Shown: in pieces, positions 50,590 through 60,144 of the stretch | How the letters are laid out: every line of letters begins with the position of its first letter | Numbering within the stretch: position 1 is the first letter of the stretch | Translations under genes and position numbers: made by a program | From: Porcipelethomonas sp964621265 | GTDB taxonomy: Bacteria; Bacillota; Clostridia; Oscillospirales; Ruminococcaceae | DNA length: 64,000 nucleotides | Assembly (NCBI GenBank): GCA_964621265.1 | Contig: CAZULQ010000004.1 | Coordinates: 1 to 64,000, forward strand | Direction: 5' to 3' | Notes under the pieces: generated by a model | The model's input: the letters and a program-made list of their open reading frames with translations, nothing else | Told to the model about the DNA's origin: nothing | Databases searched by the model: none

Positions 50590-51421
50590 CATTTCCACCC
50601 TTATCCTGTCTGCTTATATATTCTCTTAAATTAGCAATCTGTTCAGAAACTGTTGCAATAACAACACCTTCTGCTGTGTTAAGTACACATGTATCATCAG
50701 GAACAGTTTCACTTATAATAAGTTCAACATTTATGCCGCTGTCAGCAAGTTCCTTTTCAAGTGAATCTGCATAACTCGAAAGCTTTTCAGAAACCTCTGC
50801 CTTAATCCATGCAGAACTTCTGACAGTTTTTATAGCACTTTTGACCAGGTTATACATGGTCATGTCATCATCCTGAATTTTCTGATATATGATTTTTTCA
50901 GCCATCTCGAGCGCAACATATTTCAGCTGCTTTTCATATTCCTTGAAATATTCTTCCTCATCCTTCTTCAGCTGTTCAATGCTGTGAGAAATATAATGTG
51001 CAAGATTTTCAAGAAGTTCTGATTTATCGGCTATTCCCTTTTTAAGACCTTCGTCGTACGCATTTTTCTTGATTGTTTCCGCCGCCGAGCTTGCCTCGTC
51101 AAGAATCTGACGTCTGCTCACATTTGCATCATCAACAAGTCTCTGTGCTTCCTTTTTGGCCTTATTCATCAGTACATCACGGTCATGCGCTGCGCTGAGT
51201 TTTTTTCTGCCAAGCTCACCTGCAAGTTCATCCTGCATCTGTGCCCTGACTTCCTGATAAATTTCCTCTTTAAGAATTTTCTTCTCCTCTTCAGCAGCTG
51301 CAGCTGCTGCGGCTGCTGATTCAACTTCTTCCTCAGTAACCTCAGGCTCAAATTCTATATCGGGAATCATAACCGTATTTTCACTTTTGAATATGTTCTC
51401 GGGCTTAAAGACCTTACGCAA
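50564..51421 (-). CDS. fliH: Flagellar assembly protein FliH
   Basis: 285 residues. A poly-alanine stretch of eight at about residues 37-44 is followed by a long acidic/basic coiled coil and a C-terminal V-ATPase E-like domain (LKYVALEMAEKIIYQKIQDDDMTMYNLVKSAIKTVRSSAW). FliH holds FliI and docks it to the C-ring. Sequence conservation in this family is low; identification rests on fold pattern and its place between fliG and fliI. Confidence 0.88.
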   Translation of the reverse strand: MRKVFKPENIFKSENTVMIPDIEFEPEVTEEEVESAAAAAAAAEEEKKILKEEIYQEVRAQMQDELAGELGRKKLSAAHDRDVLMNKAKKEAQRLVDDANVSRRQILDEASSAAETIKKNAYDEGLKKGIADKSELLENLAHYISHSIEQLKKDEEEYFKEYEKQLKYVALEMAEKIIYQKIQDDDMTMYNLVKSAIKTVRSSAWIKAEVSEKLSSYADSLEKELADSGINVELIISETVPDDTCVLNTAEGVVIATVSEQIANLREYISRQDKGGNDEDLSRPD

Positions 51422-52454
51422 TTATCTCATCCTCTCCGCCCTTGGAAATTACAATTTCACCTGATTCTTCAAGACGTCTGATAACAGCAACAATCTTCTG
51501 CTGTGCTTCTTCAACATCACGCATACGAACATTATGCAGATACTGCATATCTGTTGTAATTGTTTCTCTCTGTCTCTGTGACATATTGTTGAAGATGACA
51601 TTTGTAACCTCTTCTGACGCTGACTTGAGCGCAACCGTGAGATCCTTTGTGTCGATTTCTCTGATAAACGTCTGAATTTCCATATTGTCCAGATAAATAA
51701 TATCCTCGAATACGAACATAAGCTTCTTGATATCGTCTGCAAGTACCGGATCTTCCGCAGACAATTCTTCGAAGATGTATTTTTCTGTTTTTCTGTCAAC
51801 TCTGTTCATGATTTCAGCAATATAATTAACGCCGCCCATTTCCATAACGTTAACAGATGTAACAGCTGCAAGCTTTTTATTGAGCACCTGTTCTACTATA
51901 TCTATAATATCCGGTGATGCTCTGTCAAGATTTGATATTCTCTTGATTACATCAAGCTGAATTTCTCTCGGAAGCTCCGAGATAATGGCTGATGCCTGGT
52001 CTGCTCTTGCGTAGGACAGAACAATCGCAATAGTCTGCGGGTGTTCGTTCTGCAAAAGCATCTGCAGGTTTTTGTAGTCAACCTTTCTCACCTTTTCAAA
52101 AGCCCTTACCTTACCTGACTTTGAAATCTGCTCCATGAGGAATGCAGTACGCTGTGGACCGAAGGCCTTTTCAAGAACTTCTCGTGCATAGTTTTCGCCA
52201 CCCTCAGTTATGATGTTCTGGGTTATGCACATATCATAGAAGTCCTCGATAATTTCCTTCATCTCAGCCTGAGAAAGCAAATCTATCTTAGCTATTTCAG
52301 TTGTTATTTCTTCAATTTCGTCGTCTTTTAAATATTTATATACTTCTGAAGCACTATCAGCACCAAGCGCAATTACAATCGCCGCAACCTTCATTCCCGG
52401 CGTAATATTGGTTGAACTTTGTGATGCTGCAGGCTTTGAAGAAGTATTCGCCAT
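51414..52454 (-). CDS. fliG: Flagellar motor switch protein FliG
   Basis: 346 residues, three ARM-like domains. N-terminal GMKVAAIVIALGADSASEVYKYL binds FliF; the EHPQ motif (LLQNEHPQTIAIVLSYARADQASAIISELP) is in the middle; the C-terminal torque helix region reads DTKDLTVALKSASEEVTNVIFNNMSQRQRETITTDM. It overlaps fliF by one base and fliH by eight. Normal length and residues, so the torque machinery seems intact despite the changes in FliM/FliY. Confidence 0.97.
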   Translation of the reverse strand: MANTSSKPAASQSSTNITPGMKVAAIVIALGADSASEVYKYLKDDEIEEITTEIAKIDLLSQAEMKEIIEDFYDMCITQNIITEGGENYAREVLEKAFGPQRTAFLMEQISKSGKVRAFEKVRKVDYKNLQMLLQNEHPQTIAIVLSYARADQASAIISELPREIQLDVIKRISNLDRASPDIIDIVEQVLNKKLAAVTSVNVMEMGGVNYIAEIMNRVDRKTEKYIFEELSAEDPVLADDIKKLMFVFEDIIYLDNMEIQTFIREIDTKDLTVALKSASEEVTNVIFNNMSQRQRETITTDMQYLHNVRMRDVEEAQQKIVAVIRRLEESGEIVISKGGEDEIIA

Positions 52455-54085
52455 TATTCATCACGCTCCTTCAACATAGAGCGGATAAGTGCCGCAGCGA
52501 CTTCCGGATTATTCTTAGCGAATTCACGGACTTCAATTTCTGCCGCCTTTTCTACCTTATTGTGTTCTTCAGCAGCTTCTTCAAGCGACTTTCTGTTGTT
52601 TTCTTCTATCTGCTCCTGAAGAATTGCCATTGCCTCGTCGTTTTCTTCCTGCTGTTTTTCCATCTTCTTTCTCATGCTCTTTACAATCATGAATACGATG
52701 ATAAGAACAACTGCAAGAACAACGAAACCGCAAAGTACGATAAGAATTATAAACTTCTTCTTATCAATGCCCCATCTTGCTTCAAATGAATCTTCATCAG
52801 CACCGACTACACCATCAATAAGCTCGCCGCCCATATCCTTTGCATAAACGGTAATCTTATCAGGATTTATGTTAGTAGCTGTTCTTACAAGCTCAACAAG
52901 CATATTTCTTTCATCAGCTGATATGTAGCCCGAATTGTTTGTAACAACAACCGAAATTGAAGCGTCCTTTACTGCTCCGATAGCAACTTCAGTCTGAGTT
53001 ATTCTATATCCAGGTTCAATCCAGTCAATTGTATGGTGGTAGTCATTTGTATTGCCTGAATTAAGCGGCTGGTCAGCATCATACTGATAATTCGGAATGT
53101 CGTCGTTCTGTTCTTCGCCGACAACGCCGCCTTCTTCAACTTCACCAAGTTCTGTATCATAATGTATCTCTTCATGAGACTTAACGCTGTTTCCGTCCTC
53201 GTCAGTCAGATGTTCCTTACTCTCCTGAACTATCTTATCATAGTCAAGCTCAACAACTGCAACTGCAGTCACTCCGTCAGGATAAATACTGCTGAGAACC
53301 TCTTCAGCGTTTGCTTCATACATCGCCTTATATATATTGGCATATTCCATCTTGGTTTCCATGTCAAGCTCTTCGGTGTCAGTATTCGCAGCAACCTGTT
53401 CGGCTGACTGCATTTCCTGACCTGTCATGGCATTGATAACGGTTACATCATCAGGTGTCATCTGCTGTGCACTATATGCAACAAGTTTTTTTACCGCTGA
53501 AACGCTCTCCGGCTGGAAACCGGCGTTGTTTTCAAGCGTAAGCGTAACGCTTGCTGTTGCATGCTTGTCTTCATCTTCTTCCCATGCATATTTGCTTTTC
53601 TCAGGAATATTGATGGTAACAATCGCACTCTTAACGCCTTCAATTCTCTGAATTGTTGTCTGAAGACGGTCCTGGAGCTCAAATCTGAGAGCCTGCTGCT
53701 TTTCAAATTCGGTCATTGTCATACCGAGATTATCAAAGAATGTACCATATGATGGTGCAGACTGCGGATAACCCATCTGTGCCAGATCATATACAAGAGC
53801 GTCCCATTCCTCAGGTCTTACCTGAATTTCGCTATCCTCATTCATCTGAGTTTCAACACCACGGTTTTTAAGTACAGTAAGTACTTCCATGGATTCTTCC
53901 TGTGACATATCAGGGAAGAGAACAATCCATTCTTCCTCAGTGGAACTGTTCAGAAATACTGTAAGAACAATTGCACCTATGAGAAAAACACCGAGCGCCG
54001 AGCATATAACTATTTTGGCAATCTTTGTCAAACCGCCCCATAGTGTCTTTGATTTTTCTAAAAATGATTTGAATTTTTCCTTCAT
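52454..54085 (-). CDS. fliF: Flagellar MS-ring protein FliF
   Basis: 543 residues. First membrane helix at about 22-46, ring-building motifs EEWIVLFPDMSQEESMEVLTVLKNRGVETQ and ALRFELQDRLQTTIQRIEGVKSAIVTINIPE, second helix at about 447-472, and an acidic C-terminal tail that binds FliG (NNPEVAAALIRSMLKERDE). It is the assembly base of the basal body. The stop overlaps the fliG start (TAATG). Confidence 0.96.
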   Translation of the reverse strand: MKEKFKSFLEKSKTLWGGLTKIAKIVICSALGVFLIGAIVLTVFLNSSTEEEWIVLFPDMSQEESMEVLTVLKNRGVETQMNEDSEIQVRPEEWDALVYDLAQMGYPQSAPSYGTFFDNLGMTMTEFEKQQALRFELQDRLQTTIQRIEGVKSAIVTINIPEKSKYAWEEDEDKHATASVTLTLENNAGFQPESVSAVKKLVAYSAQQMTPDDVTVINAMTGQEMQSAEQVAANTDTEELDMETKMEYANIYKAMYEANAEEVLSSIYPDGVTAVAVVELDYDKIVQESKEHLTDEDGNSVKSHEEIHYDTELGEVEEGGVVGEEQNDDIPNYQYDADQPLNSGNTNDYHHTIDWIEPGYRITQTEVAIGAVKDASISVVVTNNSGYISADERNMLVELVRTATNINPDKITVYAKDMGGELIDGVVGADEDSFEARWGIDKKKFIILIVLCGFVVLAVVLIIVFMIVKSMRKKMEKQQEENDEAMAILQEQIEENNRKSLEEAAEEHNKVEKAAEIEVREFAKNNPEVAAALIRSMLKERDE

Positions 54086-54129
54086 TTAAAACAAACTTCC
54101 AAACTATTTCTAATTTTTATCACTCAAAA

Positions 54130-54447
54130 TTAAATCTGCATCTGCATTATCTCTTTATAAGCGTTAACAACTCTTGTTGTAATCTGAGTTGTCATTTCAA
54201 TAGCTGTCGATGCCTTTGCAGAATCAAGCATCGCTGATTCAAGGTCACTTGAAGCGCCTGTTGAAATATCATAAGCACTCTGCAGTGACTGCATTTCAAG
54301 GTCCTTGACACCCTGGATTTTCATTTTTAATATATCACCGAATGTCTCGGGAGTTTCTTCCTTCTGTTCAACAATCGGATCAATTTTTCCAATTGATTCA
54401 AGCCTTTCAATTGAAGGCATTGATGATGTAAGCGGTACTATAAACAT
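54130..54447 (-). CDS. fliE: Flagellar hook-basal body protein FliE
   Basis: 105 residues, helical. The C-terminal part (SAMLDSAKASTAIEMTTQITTRVVNAYKEIMQMQI) is diagnostic of FliE, the adaptor between MS ring and rod. It lies between flgC and fliF, as in Bacillus. Confidence 0.93.
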   Translation of the reverse strand: MFIVPLTSSMPSIERLESIGKIDPIVEQKEETPETFGDILKMKIQGVKDLEMQSLQSAYDISTGASSDLESAMLDSAKASTAIEMTTQITTRVVNAYKEIMQMQI

Positions 54448-54475
54448 TTTTATTCGCCATCCTTTATATTACTGA

Positions 54476-54904
54476 TTAAACACTTCTGCCGATTTCAAGT
54501 GCCTTTGAAGCCATAGCCTTTACAACTGAAAGAGCACTTACATTCGCTTCATACACTCTTGAAGCTTCAAGGAGGTCAACCTGTTCTTCTGTATTGTTTA
54601 CATTTGGATAGTAAACATATCCCTCTTCATCTGCATCAGGATGTTCAGGGTCATAGACAATATTGAAGTCCTCCTGACTTTCAACGATTTCGGCAATTCT
54701 TACACCGCCGCCCGAAACCTTACAGAGTGTTTCATCAAAAGTCTGTTCTCTTGTCTGGAAAATAACCTGTTTTCTTCTGTATGGTTCACCATCCTCAGTT
54801 CTTGTTGTATTCTGATTTGAAATATTCTGAAGAATAATATCTGATCTGTATCTTTCAGCAGTAAGAGCTGAACCTACAATATTAATTGAATTTAAAAAAG
54901 CCAT
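54476..54904 (-). CDS. flgC: Flagellar basal-body rod protein FlgC
   Basis: 142 residues from the ATG eight bases after GGAAAG; a GTG three codons earlier overlaps that site. N-terminal rod motif FLNSINIVGSALTAERYRSDIILQNISNQNTT and C-terminal VNNTEEQVDLLEASRVYEANVSALSVVKAMASKALEIG identify FlgC, a proximal rod subunit. Confidence 0.95.
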   Translation of the reverse strand: MAFLNSINIVGSALTAERYRSDIILQNISNQNTTRTEDGEPYRRKQVIFQTREQTFDETLCKVSGGGVRIAEIVESQEDFNIVYDPEHPDADEEGYVYYPNVNNTEEQVDLLEASRVYEANVSALSVVKAMASKALEIGRSV

Positions 54905-54934
54905 CTGCAACACTTTCCTTTCATTGTTTTAAGA

Positions 54935-55294
54935 TTACTTGAAGTTTGCGTTTGTCATAACATATCTTAAGTCTCCGATTGCGGCATTCAGCTTGTTGAT
55001 AATCGCTGCTGACTGAAGATATGTACTGTAAAGCTCAAGATTTTCCTTGTCAACATCAACGTTGTTACCATCAATGAGAACATCAGTACTTTCAACTTCT
55101 GTCACTACCGCATTGAAGTCGTATTTTCTCTTTCCGTCCACCTTTTCATCAAGCGTGTTTTCAAACGTCACATACTTATAGTTATACTCAGGAGTGTCGA
55201 TATTTGCGATATTCTGAGTATGTACCTGCTGCTTTACACTAAGCTGTTTGATGCCGCCTTCCATTGCCTTGAAGGCGAGTGAATTAAGATACAT
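54935..55294 (-). CDS. flgB: Flagellar basal-body rod protein FlgB
   Basis: 119 residues. N-terminal AMEGGIKQLSVKQQVHTQNIANIDTPEYNYKYVTFE and C-terminal LELYSTYLQSAAIINKLNAAIGDLRYVMT are those of FlgB, the proximal rod protein. It is the first gene of the long flagellar run. The Shine-Dalgarno is GGGGG before the ATG, and a sigma-A promoter lies upstream. Confidence 0.95.
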   Translation of the reverse strand: MYLNSLAFKAMEGGIKQLSVKQQVHTQNIANIDTPEYNYKYVTFENTLDEKVDGKRKYDFNAVVTEVESTDVLIDGNNVDVDKENLELYSTYLQSAAIINKLNAAIGDLRYVMTNANFK

Positions 55295-55346
55295 TTATAT
55301 TCCCCCAAAATATTTTATACGCTATTGCGCATTTTTACTTATACTT

Positions 55347-55375
55347 ATTATACAACAAAATCTTTCTGAAATCAA
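55347..55375 (-). promoter_or_regulatory. Promoter of the main flagellar operon
   Basis: TTGATT (55370-55375), 17 bases, TATAAT (55347-55352) on the minus strand, in the 123-base gap between the helicase gene and flgB. It should drive the run from flgB leftward. No terminator for the helicase gene is visible in this gap, so some read-through is possible. Confidence 0.85.
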
Positions 55376-55417
55376 CCCTATTTGAGAAAAAAATCTAAAA
55401 ATCAATAAAAATCGTGT

Positions 55418-58400
55418 TTATTCTGCAATCTTGACTTCCATCACTGCTGCCTCTCCGTTTTCAAGAAGAGTAATCACGCTGTTTACGCATGATATCATTT
55501 TACAGGACACAAGATATGCCGTACGGCTTTTTACAAAAACAGGTGCCATTCCGAGCGCATTGGCTATATTTCCCACCGTAAGACGTGAGTTTCTGAATTC
55601 ATATGCCGCTTTTAATATAAAGTAATCCAGAATATTCATATTGTCGGATAAACTTTCCGCCACATCTTCCTCTTCATAGGAACGAGGTCCTGTAACTTTC
55701 TTGTATTCCTTATCTGTCACAGATATTTCTGTAACATCAGGCAGGTCAGAAGGATTCCTTATGCCATCAAGATGCTGTACTATATTATAAATCTCCCCGA
55801 ACATCTTCGATGCATTTTCATCAGAGGATTTTATGAAGTTTTCAGAGCTTCCGACAATCACAAGAAGTTTTTTTGCACGGGAAAGCGCAACGTTTATTCT
55901 ACGGCAGTCTCTGGCAAAGCCTATATTGTGATGCTCATTATTTCGCACAAAGCTTATAATAATGATATCTTCCTCCATACCCTGAAAACGGTCAACCGAA
56001 CCTATTCTGAGTTCAAGATTTGAAAGTCCCTTATAAAAGCCGCTTCTGACAAGCTTGTCCTCCAGAAGCTTAACCTGTGCATCATAAAATGTTATAACGC
56101 CGATTGATTTGTGCTCACCGTTTTTCACAAGATTATTATTAAGCCTGAAAAGAAGCTTTTTTATACTCTCCGCTTCATACTCGTTATAATAACTCTTATT
56201 CAGTCTCGACTCAAAATATTCATGGCTGTTTCCGATATCATACCAGAGTACATGGTTTTCCTCTGAAATTCCGTCACCCTGGCAGCCATGCTCTTTTTTA
56301 TCTTCTGACGGAGATTCAAGTCGTCCCGCATCAGTATCAATATAAAACTGATTTATAAGCGCCGCAATGTCACGGTGCATGCGATACTGACGAAAAAGCA
56401 TTGTCCTCATACCCGCTGACGCCGATTCATATAATTCTTCAAAAAGACTTGTTTTCATAAGTCTGTGAAGATGCGCATTATCGTCCTCGATTTCATCGTA
56501 TGCGTCGTTATCAATATACGGCGGAAGCTGCTTGTGGTCGCCGACAAGAACAATCTTTTTAGCCTTAAGCATAGGCAGTATAATATCAGGCGGAGTGCTC
56601 TTGCTCGACTCATCGATAATCACAACGTCAAACGACGGATAGTTCTTTTCAAAATCAGCTGTACCACTCTGAATACATGTAATACCGATTACATTTGCAT
56701 TCTGGATATAAAGCTGTTTCAGTTCGCCATAGTTCATGGCATTTCCGCCGATTTGTCCACACCACTCCTTAAGTATCTTCTGCCATTTCAGATATCTTAT
56801 CGACTTCTTATTATAATGTTCATTGACAAGGCGCTCAATCTCCGAAAGAACAGGATTTTCAAGGCTAACGCCTTCAAGCGCCGCTGAAAAGAATTTATCA
56901 GCTGTCTTTTCCCGCAGAAGCAGTACAGAATATTCATAATCTCTCTTTGCCTCCTGTAATTCGTGAAAGGCATTTTCATATTTCAGCTTCACCTTATAAT
57001 ACTGTGAATCATAGTCACGGCAAAGAGCGTCAAGCGAAAACCTGAAGGTTTCCATATTAAGCACAAACTCTTCATCAGTCTGCATTGCATTGATTTTTTC
57101 AGCAAGCTTAATCGTTCTTCGCTGAATACCCATTACATAGCTTTCAGCACGTCTGTAATAAATAGCCGCAACCTTTCCCCATTTCGGTCTGAAAATAATG
57201 GATTTTATTCCGTATGGAATAGACCTTATAATGCCTTCCCCCTCTTTATAGAGGTTATCGGCAATCTCGCTGTCTGTATAGTAGAACACACCCTCATAGG
57301 CTGTATTATCAAGACGATTTTTCGAAACATGTCGTGCAATAAAACGCATCTGTCTTGTAAACATTGATGTATACTCATTAAGCAGTTCGAGTTCGTTTTC
57401 AAGTTCATGTATCTTGCTTACGTCCGCTTCAATATCGGCAAACTTTTCTATTATCTCATTGTAGATATTACTTGGTATCTGAAAGTCTGACGGAAAGTAT
57501 TCGGCCGCATCACAGGCAATCTGCGCATCCTCTTCATCATAAGCACGGCTTATCTCCTCAAAGAAAATCTCACGGTTTGAGTCTGCCTCATCCATGACGT
57601 TTCTGAAAAAGAAGGTCTGTGACTCAAGAAGTCTCTGATTACTATAGTTTTCATTGACGTCCTCTGCATATCTTAATATCTCCGGCAGCTTTTCCTTATA
57701 CTTTCTGAGTGTTGCAAGCTGAGCTTCAATATTCTCTGCCATTTTTGAAGCCGACTCCGAAACACACTTAATCCATGTGTGAACAACATTATCCTCAACA
57801 AACGGCAGACCTTCCTCCTCAACTCTTGAGAAATCGCCCTTTCGGAGTACACGCACCTCACTGTGATTCATCACTCTTGAAATCGCATTGTCTACTGCAA
57901 GGTTTGACTGGGACACCACAAGAGTTTTAAGACCTCTTATTGCGTTCTGATAACAGATTTCTGCAATAACGGTAGTCTTGCCCGTTCCTGGAGGCCCCTG
58001 TATAAGATAAAGGTCATCAGCATTCAGCACTCCCTCAACAGCACAAAGCTGTTCTGTATTCATATTTTTCATGAGCAGGTTTTCCGGAGACAGAATTATA
58101 TTGTCACCAATCTCACGATTTGCCGCCTCAGGATTAAAAAGAAATTCCGTAAGTCTTTTGTTTACTGCCTCTCCACGACTGAGCTTATCAAGACCGCTTT
58201 TCATTCTTCTGCATGTAATGAGCGTCGCTGCATCGTAAACAGCAAGGCGTGTCTCATCTTCAATAAGCTGTACGGATTCCCTGTCTGTTCTGACGGCAAG
58301 CACTCCTCGCTCAAAGCGTTCAGCTTTGCCGAATGAGTATACAGGTTCTCCGCTTTCATCAGCAATGCCGACATTCAGATTTTTAACCTGTGGATTTTCA

Positions 58401-58876
58401 GTATATGACTTAACCTTCAGATAAAGCATATCATCAGCACGGCTTACAGTTTCCTCATATCTGAAAATAAATGTATTTTCCTTTGCTCGCCTTAGCATTG
58501 CGTTTATATACTCATACCACATATCAAGACGTTTTTTAAGCTCCGCATTAACTTTGAAAACACATGAATCAGATTTATGAATAAAGCTCACTTTGAGTTT
58601 TCTTCCATTTGTGACTGAGCCTCTTGAAACGCTCCTGCAATGGAAATTATTATCATCAAGTGCACCCTTTAAAAGAAGTGATACCTCACGGCAATTTACA
58701 TTCAGCCAGACCATGGAGTCAACAATTGTTATATCCGCTTCAAAAATATCCTCTTCAGGAAAAAGTGCAAGCGGGAGTTCAAATTTGTTCCCTTTAACGC
58801 TCCCGAAGATATTTCTCAGTTCGTCGAGCGCTCGTGGAGACATATCCACATTCAGTTTTACAAGCTTTTCTTCCAT
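55418..58876 (-). CDS. UPF1-like superfamily 1 helicase (AAA_11/AAA_12)
   Basis: 1152 residues from the ATG after GGGGTGAGG; 19 further upstream codons lack a site. A unique N-terminal part of about 270 residues precedes Walker A GPPGTGKT at 294-301. A long insertion with coiled-coil segments (about 370-680) follows, then VVIIDESSKS (Walker B), GDHKQLPP, FRQYRMHRDI, VDRFQGMEEDIIIISFVRNN and NVALSRAKKLLVIVG, the ordered SF1 motifs. A C-terminal region of about 85 residues looks like a winged helix. Substrate and role unknown; relatives occur both as housekeeping genes and in defence islands, but no defence partner is adjacent. Confidence 0.88.
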   Translation of the reverse strand: MEEKLVKLNVDMSPRALDELRNIFGSVKGNKFELPLALFPEEDIFEADITIVDSMVWLNVNCREVSLLLKGALDDNNFHCRSVSRGSVTNGRKLKVSFIHKSDSCVFKVNAELKKRLDMWYEYINAMLRRAKENTFIFRYEETVSRADDMLYLKVKSYTENPQVKNLNVGIADESGEPVYSFGKAERFERGVLAVRTDRESVQLIEDETRLAVYDAATLITCRRMKSGLDKLSRGEAVNKRLTEFLFNPEAANREIGDNIILSPENLLMKNMNTEQLCAVEGVLNADDLYLIQGPPGTGKTTVIAEICYQNAIRGLKTLVVSQSNLAVDNAISRVMNHSEVRVLRKGDFSRVEEEGLPFVEDNVVHTWIKCVSESASKMAENIEAQLATLRKYKEKLPEILRYAEDVNENYSNQRLLESQTFFFRNVMDEADSNREIFFEEISRAYDEEDAQIACDAAEYFPSDFQIPSNIYNEIIEKFADIEADVSKIHELENELELLNEYTSMFTRQMRFIARHVSKNRLDNTAYEGVFYYTDSEIADNLYKEGEGIIRSIPYGIKSIIFRPKWGKVAAIYYRRAESYVMGIQRRTIKLAEKINAMQTDEEFVLNMETFRFSLDALCRDYDSQYYKVKLKYENAFHELQEAKRDYEYSVLLLREKTADKFFSAALEGVSLENPVLSEIERLVNEHYNKKSIRYLKWQKILKEWCGQIGGNAMNYGELKQLYIQNANVIGITCIQSGTADFEKNYPSFDVVIIDESSKSTPPDIILPMLKAKKIVLVGDHKQLPPYIDNDAYDEIEDDNAHLHRLMKTSLFEELYESASAGMRTMLFRQYRMHRDIAALINQFYIDTDAGRLESPSEDKKEHGCQGDGISEENHVLWYDIGNSHEYFESRLNKSYYNEYEAESIKKLLFRLNNNLVKNGEHKSIGVITFYDAQVKLLEDKLVRSGFYKGLSNLELRIGSVDRFQGMEEDIIIISFVRNNEHHNIGFARDCRRINVALSRAKKLLVIVGSSENFIKSSDENASKMFGEIYNIVQHLDGIRNPSDLPDVTEISVTDKEYKKVTGPRSYEEEDVAESLSDNMNILDYFILKAAYEFRNSRLTVGNIANALGMAPVFVKSRTAYLVSCKMISCVNSVITLLENGEAAVMEVKIAE

Positions 58877-58915
58877 AGTCCTCACCCCTTTCCGGTTACA
58901 ACTGCATATTTTATA

Positions 58916-58944
58916 ATTATAACATATATTCACACTTTTTACAA
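58916..58944 (-). promoter_or_regulatory. Promoter of the helicase gene
   Basis: TTGTAA (58939-58944), 17 bases, TATAAT (58916-58921) on the minus strand, about 40 bases before the helicase ATG. Confidence 0.8.
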
Positions 58945-58963
58945 TATGTATGAAAGCAAATCA

Positions 58964-58994
58964 ATAAAAAAAGGACTGTCAGAAACAGTCCTTT
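58964..58994 (-). terminator. Terminator of the comEC-to-DHHW cluster
   Basis: Perfect nine-base-pair stem AAGGACTGT/ACAGTCCTT with a five-base loop, followed by a T run (TTTTTTTATTG) on the minus strand, just after the stop codon at 58999. Confidence 0.92.
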
Positions 58995-58998
58995 AAGC

Positions 58999-60129
58999 TT
59001 ATTGTGTAAGCCCGATATTTTTTACATTCTTATCCGTCGAAAAAGTTGACGCATTATAAAGAAACAGCGTATGGGTATAGTCATCGGGATTAATATATTC
59101 AGTAACTGCGGTTTTGAGATATCTCGGGTCAACCACTGTTATTTTTGAATAGTTCTGCACGAAAAACGGAACCATACTGTTTGCATAGGAATCCTTTACA
59201 ATAAGAAGTGTATTTCTCGTCTCAACATTAGTTGTTATTGAAGTCACCGCACGGTTGTGCCCAAGAAAAACACAGTACTTATCGTTGGTGTCAAGAAAAT
59301 CCGTAAAGTAAATATCATCACAGATTTCTTCTGTCATGCCGTCGTTCAACACAACATGGGTTGCAGTAAGATGATTTTTCTGACGATAGATATCAATAGT
59401 GTCAGGCTTCACGCCGTCAAAAAGGCACTTTGAGTAATAAGTTCCGCAGAAATCTTCGGAAACTGCTTCGGGTTCATAATCAGTATACGCCCCGATACCC
59501 ATTCTTCTTGCCGCCGCCTTATACGCTGTGAACGCACCCTTTGACGTCCAGTGATGGTCTGTTCTGTAATAGATGTAATCGTCTCTTGAAGAATAAAGAG
59601 CGCTGTAAACATCAATCTGCTTTACCTTACTTTCAAAACCATCGTATATTTCAGAAATAAGCTTTTTCTGGTCAAGCTGAGGCAGATAAGGCTGAAGCTT
59701 ATCCTTGTATATTCCCGATGAAGTAGGCGCAATAAGCGCATACACTTCTGTGTCATAGGTTTCAGCAAATTTGTTTATGGCATTCACCGATTTTTCCATT
59801 TCATTATAATCAGGTTCCGGCAGCTGTTCATACATTCTTTCGTCAGTCAGATATACGCCATTAATGAGTTCTTTTCCGCTGAGCTCTTCCATATTCATCT
59901 TTGCCTTAACCCAGCTTACCCTTGCAGGAAAGTGGTCAGCAAGATAAGTTTCAATACCATTCATATACGATTTATCTGCCACCGCACCAAACGAAAACTC
60001 AGGAAACTTTTCAAGCACTCTGTTTTCGGTTTCAGAAAAATCCGACTTCTTTGAAAAAATCAGTATTAAGGGCATTACAAAAATGAGTGCCAGAAATAGT
60101 ACTGCTGATTTTAAATGCTGTTTTTCCAT
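58999..60129 (-). CDS. DHHW family protein (AlgJ/AlgX-like)
   Basis: 376 residues. A membrane segment at about 8-26 anchors an extracytoplasmic SGNH-like domain. The namesake motif is in YYRTDHHWTSKGAFTAY, with upstream NGVYLTDERMYEQ and downstream VKDSYANSMVPFF, which holds the catalytic-type Asp/Ser. With the MBOAT protein just upstream it should form an O-acetylation pair like AlgI/AlgJ, moving acetyl groups to a cell-surface polymer. The acceptor is unknown; no polysaccharide synthesis genes are nearby. Confidence 0.88.
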   Translation of the reverse strand: MEKQHLKSAVLFLALIFVMPLILIFSKKSDFSETENRVLEKFPEFSFGAVADKSYMNGIETYLADHFPARVSWVKAKMNMEELSGKELINGVYLTDERMYEQLPEPDYNEMEKSVNAINKFAETYDTEVYALIAPTSSGIYKDKLQPYLPQLDQKKLISEIYDGFESKVKQIDVYSALYSSRDDYIYYRTDHHWTSKGAFTAYKAAARRMGIGAYTDYEPEAVSEDFCGTYYSKCLFDGVKPDTIDIYRQKNHLTATHVVLNDGMTEEICDDIYFTDFLDTNDKYCVFLGHNRAVTSITTNVETRNTLLIVKDSYANSMVPFFVQNYSKITVVDPRYLKTAVTEYINPDDYTHTLFLYNASTFSTDKNVKNIGLTQ

Positions 60130-60144
60130 ATTTCTGACCTCCTT

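Noticed and set aside
27431..55375. Type III secretion or phage tail origin for the export genes
   Set aside because: Hook, rod, MS-ring, stator and flagellin genes are all present, so it is a true flagellar locus.
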